Shown here one piece after another: positions 33,071 to 43,551 of a stretch of 64,000 nucleotides of DNA. This DNA comes from Camellia lanceoleosa. Taxonomy: Eukaryota; Streptophyta; Magnoliopsida; Ericales; Theaceae. The first letter of the stretch is position 1. Every line of letters begins with the position of its first letter. The translations under genes and the position numbers were made by a program. The DNA is taken from NCBI GenBank assembly GCA_025200525.1, contig CM045761.1, positions 203,600,321 to 203,664,320 of the forward strand. Reading direction: 5' to 3'. The notes beneath the pieces were generated by a model. That model saw only the letters and a list, made by a program, of their open reading frames with translations, was not told the origin of the DNA and searched no databases.

Positions 33071-34676
33071 GCATACAGTGAGGAGTAGCAGTAACAGCAG
33101 ATTTGGAGCGGGTAATCATGGGATGGTGATTAGATTGAGAAGGTGGGAGAGGTGGTAACTCAATAGAAATAGACTGAATAGGAACGACAGCTGAGGGTAA
33201 AGAAGAAGAAGGAAATGACCTGAAATCAGAGAATCGGGACAAAGCAGGAGTGGCAAAATTGGGAACTGCAGAATTTGGGACTGAAGTAGAGAGAATCGGA
33301 GAACCAGTAGAAGAAGAGGAAGCAGGCCAGAAAAAAGATTGAATATCATGTAATGTGATTGGTAATGATGTTGAAGAGGATTTAGGAATTGTAGAAGAAG
33401 CCATATGAGCAAAAGGAAATATGTGCTCATTAAAAACCACATGTCTAGATAGATAAACTCTACCAGTGAGTGGGTCAAGACATCGATATCCTTTAGCAAA
33501 AGGATGATAGCCCAGAAAAACACAGGGCACCGATTTAGGATGGAGCTTGAGAGGTTGATAAGGCTTAAGCCAAGGGAAGCATTGACAACCAAATATACGA
33601 AAATAAGAGTAATCGGGAGTGTATTGAAAAAGCTTTTCAAATGGAGATTTATGTCCAAGCTTAGAAGAGGGAAGTCTATTAATAAGAAAAGTGGAAATAG
33701 CAACAGCATCAAACCAGTATTGGAGAGGCACAGATGAGTGATGAAGAAGTGCAGTAGCCATTTTAGTGATATGCCGATGTTTTCTCTCAGCAGTACCATT
33801 CTGAGAAGGAGTGTGTGGACAAGAGTGTTGGTGAATAACACCTTGAGTACTCAAGAAGGACTTCATTTTATTAGTAAAATATTCAGATCCACCATCAGTT
33901 CGCAAAATTTTTAATGAAGTATGAAATTGATTTTCAATATAAGACTTGAATTCGATGAACTTGTCACATACTTCACTTTTATAAGATAATGGAAAAGCCA
34001 GTGAAGCGACTAAAATCATCCACAAAAAGTAAGTAGTATTTATAACCGTAAGAAGAATATGGCCCCATACATCACTATGAATAAGAGAAAAAGGAGCATC
34101 TACAGTAGTATTAGACAATTGAAAAGGAAGTCTATGACTTTTAGCTATGCAACAATCAGTACAAGCAGAATCCATTTTATTCGATGAAACTTTCAACAAT
34201 GGTTTCAAATGATTAAACTTCACTAAGGAAGGATGGCCTAATCTATTATGCCAAATAGAGGAAGAAACAGATGGCTGTGATGTAGTAAAGTAAGAATGAT
34301 GAACAGATGAAGCAGCAGGCATCATGGATGAAGAAGGGGAGTAAAAATGGTAAAGACCATTAGTACTAGAACCTTGATGAAGAATTCTCCTCGAATCCTT
34401 GTCCTGAATCACAAATTTAGAATCATCAAAGGTAATGAGGCAATTATTGTCCTTTGTAAATTTGTGGACTGACAGAAGGTTAGAAGAAATGGACGGTGTA
34501 TGTAAAACATGATTCAAACGAAAAGAACAATGAGGTGTAGGAAGCAATCCCTTACCAGTGTTGTGAATGGGAACTGTAGTTCCATTACCTACTGTGATCT
34601 GATCGGAACCTTGATAAGGCTGTGGATCGAGATGGTGAAGACCATGTGTGATATGATCTGTAGCTCCAGAGTCCAA
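33054..34676 (-). CDS. Copia protease and integrase
   Basis: A 540-residue frame. Protease has MDSGATDHITH as its active site at the N-terminus. The integrase zinc region follows (WHNRLGHPSLVKFNHL, then CTDCCIAK), with catalytic Asp in LIHSDVWG, Asp in ILRTDGGSEYF and Glu in QNGTAERKHRH. Residues at about 34020-34070 (complement) read out of phase for about 25 codons between HSDVWG and FPLSYKSEVCDKF, which indicates two compensating indels. The C-terminal part is the usual copia linker (RIFGCQCFPWLKPYQPLKLH, VFLGYHPFAKGYRCLDPLTG). Confidence 0.93.
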   Translation of the reverse strand: MDSGATDHITHGLHHLDPQPYQGSDQITVGNGTTVPIHNTGKGLLPTPHCSFRLNHVLHTPSISSNLLSVHKFTKDNNCLITFDDSKFVIQDKDSRRILHQGSSTNGLYHFYSPSSSMMPAASSVHHSYFTTSQPSVSSSIWHNRLGHPSLVKFNHLKPLLKVSSNKMDSACTDCCIAKSHRLPFQLSNTTVDAPFSLIHSDVWGHILLTVINTTYFLWMILVASLAFPLSYKSEVCDKFIEFKSYIENQFHTSLKILRTDGGSEYFTNKMKSFLSTQGVIHQHSCPHTPSQNGTAERKHRHITKMATALLHHSSVPLQYWFDAVAISTFLINRLPSSKLGHKSPFEKLFQYTPDYSYFRIFGCQCFPWLKPYQPLKLHPKSVPCVFLGYHPFAKGYRCLDPLTGRVYLSRHVVFNEHIFPFAHMASSTIPKSSSTSLPITLHDIQSFFWPASSSSTGSPILSTSVPNSAVPNFATPALSRFSDFRSFPSSSLPSAVVPIQSISIELPPLPPSQSNHHPMITRSKSAVTATPHCMLAFLS

Positions 34677-35753
34677 GTACCAAGGCGTAGAAGGAGTAGA
34701 ATCAGCTGCTGATTGAGTTGCAGCAACAAAGGCTCGGGAGTTGGACTCAGAAGGATGCTGAGAACTAGAGGAAGATCGACATCTGAATCCATCCGCATCA
34801 GCAGCCTAATGCGTAATGACCAGTACCGCCACAAATCTGACAAATGATAGATCGACCTCTGCTGCGAGAAAAACCTCCGTGATCTGAAATGTTTCGTGAA
34901 TTGGTGAAATTAGGGCCAGATCTACCACCACCGCGTGGGTTGCCTCTAGAATAGTACCCACCTCTTTTGCCTCTGTAAGATTGACCTCTGGAACCAGAAA
35001 AACGACCTTTGAGATTAGAATTGAAAGAACTTCAACCAAGAATGTGCCATAGTAGGTTCAGAAGACAGTTTCTGAAGTTTGGAGTCCATATGAATAGCTT
35101 CAGAAAGAAGAAGAGCAGTCAATTCTTCCATGCGAATTGACTCCGATCTGGCTCGAATGGTAGTCTTGAAGGCATCATACTCATCAGAAAGTCCATTCAA
35201 GGTGAGTAACACAAGATCTTCATCATCTATAAATGAAGAAACAAGAGCCAATTGATTAACCAAGTCTTTGATCTTGGAAAGATAAGTCTCCATCGAATCT
35301 GTTTTCTTCGAATATCAAGTTAATTTGTTCTTCAACCGATGAACATGAGATCGAGAAAGTGAAGTGAATTGCTTATGTAACGCAGTCCGCAGATCTCAAA
35401 GACAAACTATGAAGGTGAAGTACTGAGAGGAATAGATTGCAGTGATGAGTTGCAAGAATGCAACCGAAAGTGTGTGCATCGATGAGCTTCCATTGCAGGT
35501 ATTCAGGATTATCTTTCTGTGAACCAGAAGGATCTGTAATGCTCAATTGTGGACATGATATAGTTCCATCAACAAATCCAAGAAGATTAGTAGCAATGAG
35601 TATATTCTGGACTTGATTTTTCCAGATCAGAAAGTTTGATGCATCAAGCTTGATAGTGATGAATGAAGAAAAGTTTGAAATCAGTAATGATAGATTTGGA
35701 GGAAGTGAGGTTGAAGCCATGAGAGAAGATAACGAAGGAGGAGAAGGAGTCAT
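34677..35753 (-). pseudogene. Copia Gag (frameshifted)
   Basis: The Gag start is at 35753 (MTPSPPSLSSLMASTSLP), with FITIKLDASNFLIWKNQVQN and LLGFVDGTI, the usual N-terminal copia Gag motif. A second piece (35015-35293) has LVLLTLNGLSDEYDAFKTTI and MEELTALLLSEAI. A CCHC knuckle (CQICGGTGHYALGC) is readable at about 34800-34845. Breaks near 35380, 35300, 35030 and 34800 are short indels. Confidence 0.9.
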
Positions 35754-35776
35754 GGATCAACTCGTAAGAGAGAGAA

Positions 35777-35788
35777 GCTCTGATACCA
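35777..35788 (-). other. Primer binding site, tRNA-iMet, copia element
   Basis: The complement reads TGGTATCAGAGC, directly adjoining the LTR end TATA. Confidence 0.92.
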
Positions 35789-36098
35789 TATAGAAATTCA
35801 GCAACTTCTTCTTTATTATCCAAAAATACAATCTCACATCTAATGATTTACAAAGCTGTATTTATAAACTGGTATGTAAGTCCTAGTTTGTTACAATTGA
35901 GTGATGATATAGTTACAATTATATGGCTGTGGAAGTAACTTTGAGAAGCTTCTTTTTACAGCTGGAATAACAGAATTAGTTAGAGCAGTTGTGCTTTCAG
36001 CAGCAGCAGGTGTAACAGACATAACAGAATCGGTTGCAGTATCAGTAGAAGTGGAACTGCTCTGTAAACTGCTCTGTAGCTCTTTCTGTTCTTCAATA
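35789..36098 (-). repeat. 5' LTR of the copia element
   Basis: 310 bp, identical to the 3' LTR. It is followed by the target duplication ttatg. Confidence 0.93.
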
Positions 36099-36103
36099 TT
36101 ATG

Positions 36104-36535
36104 GTCTCAAGAACATGGGTCTAAAACCTGTGGAATTATATTTTTTTCTCCATCACATCTTTGAAAAGAGGTGGTGGCGGCAAATCTAGTCCAAGTATTA
36201 AGAATGGCATTCTGCTAGTTTCTGCGACAACATTATTCTGCTCAGTTCCACCATCTGCAGCACTGCTATTATTCTGTTCATCACCATTTTCTCTCTCTTT
36301 ATCATAATATTCCTTACACTTGCTAAACCCCACTCCAGCCCACCTTCTCTCTTTAATCATTTTATTAAATGCTTTCCACCGAAAGCAAGCTAACAGGAGA
36401 TACATATATGAAAACAAAATAATTTTGAGGTTTGTCAGTCTGCACGGTATATTGGTTAAAAATATATATATATATCTAGATATCCTTATCACCATTCTAT
36501 TTAGTTATTTATTTGTTTATTTTTAGGTTACTACA
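36104..36535 (-). repeat. Right LTR of the non-autonomous element, part 2
   Basis: Continues the LTR interrupted at 31190. It matches 26198-26644 and ends GGTTACTACA, followed by the duplication gttat. Confidence 0.9.
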
Positions 36536-36540
36536 GTTAT

Positions 36541-39500
36541 GCCTGGTTTGAAACATCTTTTTTCACATGTTTGCATCTCACTTGTTGAGACATTGATATA
36601 TTCTCTCTCTTTTCAATGCTGTTAGTAACTTTTGTCTTACTGTTAAGAGGTCTACATTTTAAAGGATTGCAGTACCTGCTGTTGAACTGGTCAGATCTAT
36701 TTGTTTATTTGTCCTTTTTTTGGTTTCGCCTGCCCCTTTCCTTCTGGTTACTTTTAATTACTTTTATTGCGTGGATGAGAGGTGCAGTCACCCAATCTCT
36801 TCTGGTATTTTGTTAGCAATTTGTCTGCGGTACATAGAATGCTGCTACACAAAACATGGATGGTGAAACATTGAAAGGTTGTAGAGTTGCATGGCCACAG
36901 GACTGTTGCAAGTTTCATTTTGGATTAATATTCAATATTATGAATATGTGTGCTTAAAAAAAGAGAGTTGTTCCATATTTGTAAGATGTTTTTGTGTATA
37001 ATAGTAGATAATTTGTTCTCTCCAAGTCGGCCATGCAGGTAGTTTTATAGGTAATTTTTTCAGAGGAAAATAGTCTTCGCTTATCAAAAGATTCAGGCTT
37101 ACTTCCAATTTATTATTATTGTTATTTGTTATTCAAGTATCTTTTTTGAAGATTTGTTGGTATTTATTTCAAATATATATATATATATATATAGAATTTT
37201 TGGTGTTTTATCTGTTGTTTCCTGGACCAAGTTCTACTGTTACAGCAGTTGTACCTAGTGGAAAGGTTAGTGCCTTGTTTGCCACCAAATTTTTTTAGGC
37301 AAATCTAAGCACATGTTTGTTGCACAGATGTAAACATCTGGGTTTTGCTGGTAATTTTTATTGAGTTGGTATATTGGTTTTCAATACCAGGGGTTTTTTG
37401 CAGCTTATCTGGGAGTGTCGATGAACTTTTTTGGAGAGTTGTTGTGGGAACTATGACGATGATGTTTTTCAACTGTTGGCGTAACCCTCTTAAAAATTTG
37501 ATGCAACTTATTAATATAGTTTGTTCATAAACTATTTTGACTTTATTCATTAGTTTCTAGTGAATTGTGATGATGTTGTTCACTTGCATTGGTTATGCAA
37601 CTAGGGAACCATTCTGATCTATATTTTGGGCACTGAATGCTAAGGATTAAAAGAATATCAAGATGAATAGCAAATTTGATTTTGTTTGGGATGACTTACG
37701 TCACATGGTGCTGCTTTCCCTAACTTTTAATGTAGCAGTATGATTAGCCCTTGTTTATTTATTATTTGATTTCATTATTTTAAGGTTTTTTGAGTGTTTG
37801 GGATTCACAAATTTGTAGTATTGTTTGGCAGATTTGATGTAGGGGTGGACAGAAATGCCTGTAAATTTTGAATTAGTTATGCCTGGTTTGCACGGCTTCT
37901 CCTCCTGTGTTTGTATCTCAAAATTAACACTCCCCCCCTTCCTCCTTTTTGCAATCCTGCTCATATGTCTATTTTATTTTTCATTTTGTTCACATTTTGT
38001 CTTTCTACTAATGGTTGTCTTTGAAGGATGTAGAACATGTAGCCATACCTGTTGCTAAACTGGTACTGGTAGCTGTACATGCTAGTTCACTTTCATTGTT
38101 GATTTTTTTTTTTTTTGGTGGTGTTTTTACCCCCTATTTTCTTCTGTCTTCTCTCAGTTTTATTAGGCTTTAGTTTAACAGATAAGATGTACTGCCATCC
38201 ATATGTATGGAATTTTGTTAGCAATTTGCCAAAGGTATGCAGAATTGTATCCCTTTCTGATCATGGATGGTGATTCTTTGTTAGGAAACGTTGTAAGGCT
38301 TCTAGTTTCTTTTTGATTCATATTCAATATGAATATACATGCTTAAAAATAGAGGTTTCCAGCTGCATGACTAGTTCCTTTTGGGAATCATATTTATCAA
38401 TATTCCTGATTAAAATTCCTTTTAGGACTCACACTTAATATCAATATTTGTGATTAAAATTGGTGCGGTTATTCCCTTTCTACCCTTGAGGTTTTTGAAT
38501 TCTGTTGGGTCTATGGAGGTTATCCCCTTATCAATTGTTGCTGGTGGAAAGGTTAGTGCCTCGGTGGTTAGTGGTGTTTGTTGTTTTTTTATTTTTTATG
38601 GTGTGCTTAAAAATTTGTTTTAGGCAAGCCTGCGGAGGAAGTCTATGATATGTTGTTAGTTGTGATTTAATACATAGCCTTGTTTATTGTTTTGTAGGTG
38701 TGGGATTTATTGGATTGTTGGATTTTATTTTGGCTTGTTGCAACAGATTTGTTGAAACATAGCCTTGAATGTCTTCCTCTCCTGTGTTTGTATGTCAAAA
38801 TTAACGTTCATCTCCCCTTCTCGCTTCTATTTTGCTATCCTTTTCATATCTTTTTTCCCCCCTACTAATGGTCATCTTTGAAGGATGGAAGATGTCACAG
38901 CACCTGTGGGTGAACCAGTCAGACGTATATGTTAATTCTCTTTCATTGTTCAGTTTATTGGTTTTTACCCACTCTTCGCTTATGTCTTCTCTCAATTTTA
39001 GTTAGAGGTCCTAAACTTTAGTTTAACAGGTGAGGTTCAATATGCGTACTTAAAAAAATAGGACTCCAGTTGCGTGACAAGTAAGTTTCTTTCTGAATTC
39101 ATATTCAATATAAGTATGCATGTAAGTGTTGTGATCTGAAGATGTAAAGACAATTATTGTTATATATATAGTACTTCCAATTCATGACATTTATTGTTTT
39201 ATGAAATACTAAATAATTTGTTCTTTTTAATTCATCAATGCAGGTAATTTAGCATAATTTTTTTTAGTAAAGTGTTCTGTGCTTAATGAATGAAGATTTA
39301 ATGTTTTTTTCCAATTATTTGAATATTTTTTCATTGATTTTTTTGGTAAGGGTATAAAAGTAGGGAAGGGACTAGTTATATTGTCTTTTTGAAGAGAGTT
39401 TGATTTCAAAAAATGAGCAAAATTGTTGTTATGGATCAAGTCTAAGGACGTGTTAGTTGTTGTTGAAAACATAGCCTCGTTTATTGTTGCCTAGCTTCAT

Positions 39501-42500
39501 GACCAGTTAGTGGTGTGATATAAAAAGGATTCTAGCTGCTAGTAAGTTCTTTCTGGATTCATATTGAATATCAATATGCATGTTTAAAAAGTAAGTGGTG
39601 TGATCCAAAGAAGTAACTTATTTATTGTTACGTGAAATATTAGATCATTTCTTGTCTCTAAGGACTCTGACATAGATTTTTGGATATGAATGCCAAGGAT
39701 TAGAAGAATTAAACATAGTTTAACAGGTGAGAGCTACTGTATTCCGTACTTTCTTTTGGGATTTTGTATTTACTGTATAATAGTATAGAAATAGGATTAT
39801 TTTCAAATTTTTTAGGAGTTGTTGATTGGCCATCTGTTTTTAGTGTTCTTTGTTGTTTGTAATTGTGTTTTATGTTAGTCTTGTTTGTAACCAAAAGTTT
39901 GTTTTCTGCAAATCTAAGATGCGTTTTTGTTGATGCTGAATTTGTCATCTTGTTATTGTTTTGTGTAGGGGTGGGTTCTGTTGGATTTTATTTATGTAGG
40001 TAGGTTTGTTTTGTACTTCTCCATTTTGGTATGTTGCAGCTGATATGAGTGTAGATGAATTTGTATGGGGAGCTGTGGGACTATGACTGTTGTTTAAATT
40101 GTTGGCATAACCCGTTGTAAGAATTTCCTTTACCAGCATACTTAATTGATTAGCAAGTGTGCTTGTCAATTCCAAAGTTTCTATTGACTATCCTTGGTTA
40201 TGTAACTAGGGGGATGGGGGATAGCTTGAACTGGATTCTGGGATGTGAATGGCAAGGATTAGAAGAATGTCACATTGAATGGCAAGCCAGAATTGTTTGG
40301 GATGGCCTACAGTTAAGGCTGCTCTTTCTGAACTGGATTCTCTGGGTATGCCAGAATTGGTTTAGATCGCCTACAGTTCATGGTTCTTGGTGTTGGGATC
40401 CGGGATCCCCCCAGGACCTTTGCGGAAATTAAACTAAGCAGAAATACACACCCACACACAAGGAGACACAATATTTAACGTGGTTCGGCAATCCGGCCTA
40501 CGTCCACGGGAGAGTAACCGTTTATAGCAATGGAGAGATTACAGAATATTACAGAGGAGAAACTCACACCATTCTCACTCACCCATTCACCCGTCTCCCT
40601 CGCTCACCCGAGGGAGACGGTTTCTCACATCTCTCACCCTCTTGCTCTCTCTCTCGGTTTTCTTCCTCACTACTCATTTTTCTTCCTCTCCCTCAACCTC
40701 TATTTATGCAGATGGAGAGGAGGAGCAGTGGCTTTGGTGGGTTGGGTACAACCACCCCACTTCTCTAGTGGGTTTGCTCACTTTGGTTCTTACTCTCTCT
40801 AAGTGCTCCACTCACCACCCCACGCTCCATTGTTGGCCAACTTGGTTTGGCAGCCTCCATTTGTGCAGCCTCCATGATCACCTCAGTGGGTGATCCAACA
40901 AATCACCCCCTCAACCCATGTGAGGTGATCCACTGCACACACTGCTGCTAATCTTGTCACGCCCAGATTCAACATAGTCTTCATCTCTTCACTGAGACGC
41001 TGCATCCCCTGAAAGCTAGAGATAATACACCAGAGATACAAGAGGAGGAGGGAATCCTACATCCTCAACTCAACTCACACCACTCTCTGATTTGGAGAGA
41101 GCCTCTGCTCCCATCTATTGTTGGGATCCGCGATCCCCCAGGACCTTTGCGGAAATTAAACCAAGCAGAAATACACACCCACACACAAGGAGACACAATA
41201 TTTAACGTGGTTCGGCAATCCGGCCTACGTCCACGGGAGAGTAACCGTTTATAGCAATGGAGAGATTACAGAATATTACAGAGGAGAAACTCACACCATT
41301 CTCACTCACCCATTCACCCGTCTCCCTCGCTCACCCGAGGGAGACGGTTTCTCACACTTGGGAGCATTGTAAAAATTTTACTATAGAAAGTATTATTAGA
41401 CTTTAGTTGTGGATTATTTGAGTTCATTTTTATGGTTTTTAAGTGTTGGGTTTCACTGTTCCATTTTATTGGTTGGTTGACAATGTAGGGATGGGGGACA
41501 CAATTCGTTGGAATTTATGATCAGTTATGCCTGGTTTGAAGCATCTTGAAACTTATACTACGGCTGTGTTTGGAGCATGGATTTGGGTAGGAATTTGGAG
41601 AGGAAAGAAAAAAGAGAATTTGATTATTTCTGTTATTGTCCTCTTTGTTTTATTCTTTTTGTTCCCTTTCCCTTCCTTTTTGTGGTCTACATTTGGAGTT
41701 GTTAAATTGTAGTATTCACTGCTAAACTGCTTGGACATATTTGTTAATTCATTTTCATTGTACTGGTTTTTAATTCACTTTCCTTTTACATGGTCTTGCT
41801 TATTAGAAGTTTCAGGCTTGTTACTGTTCACTTTTTTTTTTTTTTTTGGGTGTGTGTGGAAGATTTGATCATTGATCATTTGGTTTTTACTTGATTGAAA
41901 CCTCTGGTTTCAGGTTTCATTTTTAACATTGCAAAAACCCCTTGCGCCTTGAAGTTCTTTACTCTATTGTTTGTGATATAATGATAAATTTACGCTGGGG
42001 TGTTAGGTTCTGTTTGTCTTGTGTAGTGTGCTTCTGTCCTTGTCAGTTGTACTTGGGAAGGTAAGTGAATCATGTATAGTGCTTCTACCCGTGCCAGTTA
42101 TACCTGGTGGAGAGGTTAGCGCCTTGGTTGTTAGCTTTCTTTGTTGCTTTTTATTGTTTTATTATGGTGTTTCAGGCAGTGATAGATAGTTCTAAAAGTA
42201 GAGCTCTAAATGGAGCTCTGCTGAGCTGGTAGTAAAAAAAAAAAAAAAAAAAAAGAGCCAAAACATCACATCATAGGTTCATCCCACCCCATTAGAACTC
42301 TCTTTTTAGAGCTCCAAAACATTTTTGTGTTGTCACAAAAACTGTGTTTTAGGCAACTCCAAGATACATGTTTGTTGCAGCTGAAAACCTGTTGAATTGT
42401 TTATTGATTCCTAGGGTGTGGGTTCTACTGGTATAAAATCCTCTTGTATGGTGGGGTCTGCTGGTATGTTTTATTCCAGTTGGTTGATTGGTTTGTACTG

Positions 42501-42600
42501 TTCTAATTTTGTTTGTTTCCAGCTGATTTGGCAGTAGATGGACTTGTTTGGAGAGCTGTGGGGCAATGACAATGATGTTTAAACTGTTGCATAAACATTT
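36541..42600 (+). other. Degenerate tandem array with repeated small exon-like modules (unrecognised gene or pseudogene)
   Basis: T-rich, intron-like sequence in which segments of about 0.8-1.5 kb recur in diverged form. Anchors are GTTATGCCTGGTTTG at 36536, 37876 and 41524; a GGAAAGGTTAGTGCC-type junction at 37261, 38547 and (as GAGAGGTTAGC) 42110. Three kinds of short exon-like piece with splice-like ends can be read. Type A ends at 37265, 38551, 42060 and 42114 (for example VIPLSIVAGGK). Type B lies at 36665-36689, 38027-38062 and 38884-38917 (DVEHVAIPVAKL). Type C starts after TTGCAG or TTCCAG at 37404, 40040 and 42523 (DMSVDEFVWGAVGL, DLAVDGLVWRAVGQ). The protein family is not recognised, and the modules may be decayed. 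Confidence 0.45.
40391..41356 (-). mobile_element. TRIM-like miniature LTR retrotransposon
   Basis: This 966-bp element has direct terminal repeats (40391-40629, 239 bp; 41119-41356, 238 bp) that are almost identical. They start TGTTGGGATCC and end GGTTTCTCACA on the plus strand. The target duplication is cttgg (40386-40390, 41357-41361). A purine-rich tract (complement AAGAGGGTGAGAGA) next to the left repeat and a degraded Met-type primer site (complement TGGGAGCAGAGGC) next to the right one suggest minus orientation. The interior of 489 bp has no gag or pol. Each repeat holds a perfect 12-bp-stem hairpin (40591-40620, 41318-41347). Confidence 0.88.
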
Positions 42601-43186
42601 GAAATTATTACGTACGTCTACTTACATCTAGAAGGGAACCTTGATTGTATAGTTGGAAGCTCGAAGGATTTTGTTTGCTTGGACCTTTTTCTATAGATGT
42701 GCCCACTCCACTCTTATGCTGTGTGGCTTTCACTTTATTTTTTCTAGAGAACGTGCGCTTATATAAAATAGATGTATCTATACATGTATTATCTCTAGAT
42801 GAAATAGCTAGGATAGTCTATTACCCTATAAAACTATGGTATTATAGAAAGAACAAAGTGAGGTTAGAGGAGAAACAAAACCAAACCCTTGTAAGCACCC
42901 AGACCTCGTTCTCTCATTTTTGGCCCAAGAGAAAACATCCGAGCGAGGTCTTCAAATCGTGTTTTATTTTTATTTATTGGTTATTTTTGTTATGGTGACC
43001 AATTTAGTTACCGGAGGAAGTAAAATAAACCATACTATTAATTTATGGTTGATTAGGGGTTAATTGGGCAAGAAACTTTAATTATCCGAAAAGAAGGCAA
43101 GAAACTTTAATTAACTGAAAAAAAGGGTTTATGTTTCCAAAAAATTTGTGCAAAATTGGATTTTGATTTTTTTTTGATACTATCTA
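42601..43186. other. AT-rich intergenic or intronic DNA
   Basis: No gene, RNA or repeat structure is apparent. The open frame at 42645-42998 has no recognisable motif. Confidence 0.5.
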
Positions 43187-43377
43187 TCTATACTATTATA
43201 TAAAGTCGACACCAAACTTAATGTATGTATCACATATTTTGCTAATTCCAAAAATGTCCATGACTGTTTTGAAAATGCCCATGTGAAAAATTTGATTCAG
43301 ATCTTTAAAATTTCGCCATCTTCTATATTCCTCAATGATGTACATTTGTACACGAATCATGTGTACACCCACCACTA
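43187..43377 (+). mobile_element. Miniature Helitron-like element
   Basis: The 5' end TCTATACTATTATATAAAG follows an A, as in plant Helitrons. The 3' end CTAG is followed by T and preceded 7 bases upstream by a hairpin (GTACAC-GAATCAT-GTGTAC, 43348-43366). The total is 191 bp and non-coding. The hairpin is short for the class, so the call is tentative. Confidence 0.5.
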
Positions 43378-43551
43378 GTATTTAAAAAGAGGGGACGTTG
43401 ACTTTACACTCATACTTGCATTCAGATCTTCAAAATTTCAGCTATTCATTGTTTATATTCCTCAACGATGTACATTTGCACACAAATCAAGTGTACACCC
43501 ACCACTAGTATTTAAAGAGTGGGGACGTTGACCTTACACTCATACTTGCAG
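43296..43551. repeat. 130-bp tandem duplication spanning the Helitron 3' end
   Basis: Two units, each with TTCAGATCTT, GATGTACATTTG and CACCACTAGTATTTAAA and ending CACTCATACTTGCA. The second unit repeats the CTAG terminus at 43504-43507. Confidence 0.85.

Larger units (their letters stand above)
31191..36098 (-). mobile_element. Ty1/copia retrotransposon with identical LTRs and TA...TA termini
   Basis: This 4908-bp element has 310-bp LTRs (31191-31500, 35789-36098) that look identical base for base. The target duplication is ttatg (31186-31190, 36099-36103), confirmed by the intact sequence in the left LTR of the surrounding element at about 26193. The tRNA-iMet primer site (35777-35788) touches the right LTR, so transcription is leftward. 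LTR ends in element orientation are TATTGAAG and TTTCTATA, not TG...CA. The gene order protease-integrase-RT-RNase H is that of copia. Its polyprotein is split into about seven frames. Confidence 0.93.
24705..36535 (-). mobile_element. Non-autonomous Tekay-derived LTR retrotransposon, host of a nested copia element
   Basis: It is flanked by the 5-bp duplication gttat (24700-24704 and 36536-36540). The LTRs are 24705-26644 (1940 bp) and 29692-36535, the latter split by the copia element; without it the second LTR is about 1931 bp. Termini are TGTAACGCCC and GGTTACTACA on the plus strand. A tRNA-iMet primer site (29677-29688) and a polypurine tract (26645-26657) give minus orientation. The bases next to the tract (complement includes AATTTCGAGGACGAAATTTC) match the block beside the Tekay array tract, so it derives from that group. 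The 3.0-kb interior has no gag or pol on either strand and instead carries a plus-strand gene at about 27370-28506. Confidence 0.9.

Noticed and set aside
42180..42320. Palindromic GAGCTC words around a poly-A run, suggesting a small inverted-repeat element
   Set aside because: The ends do not align as inverted repeats, and no target duplication was found.
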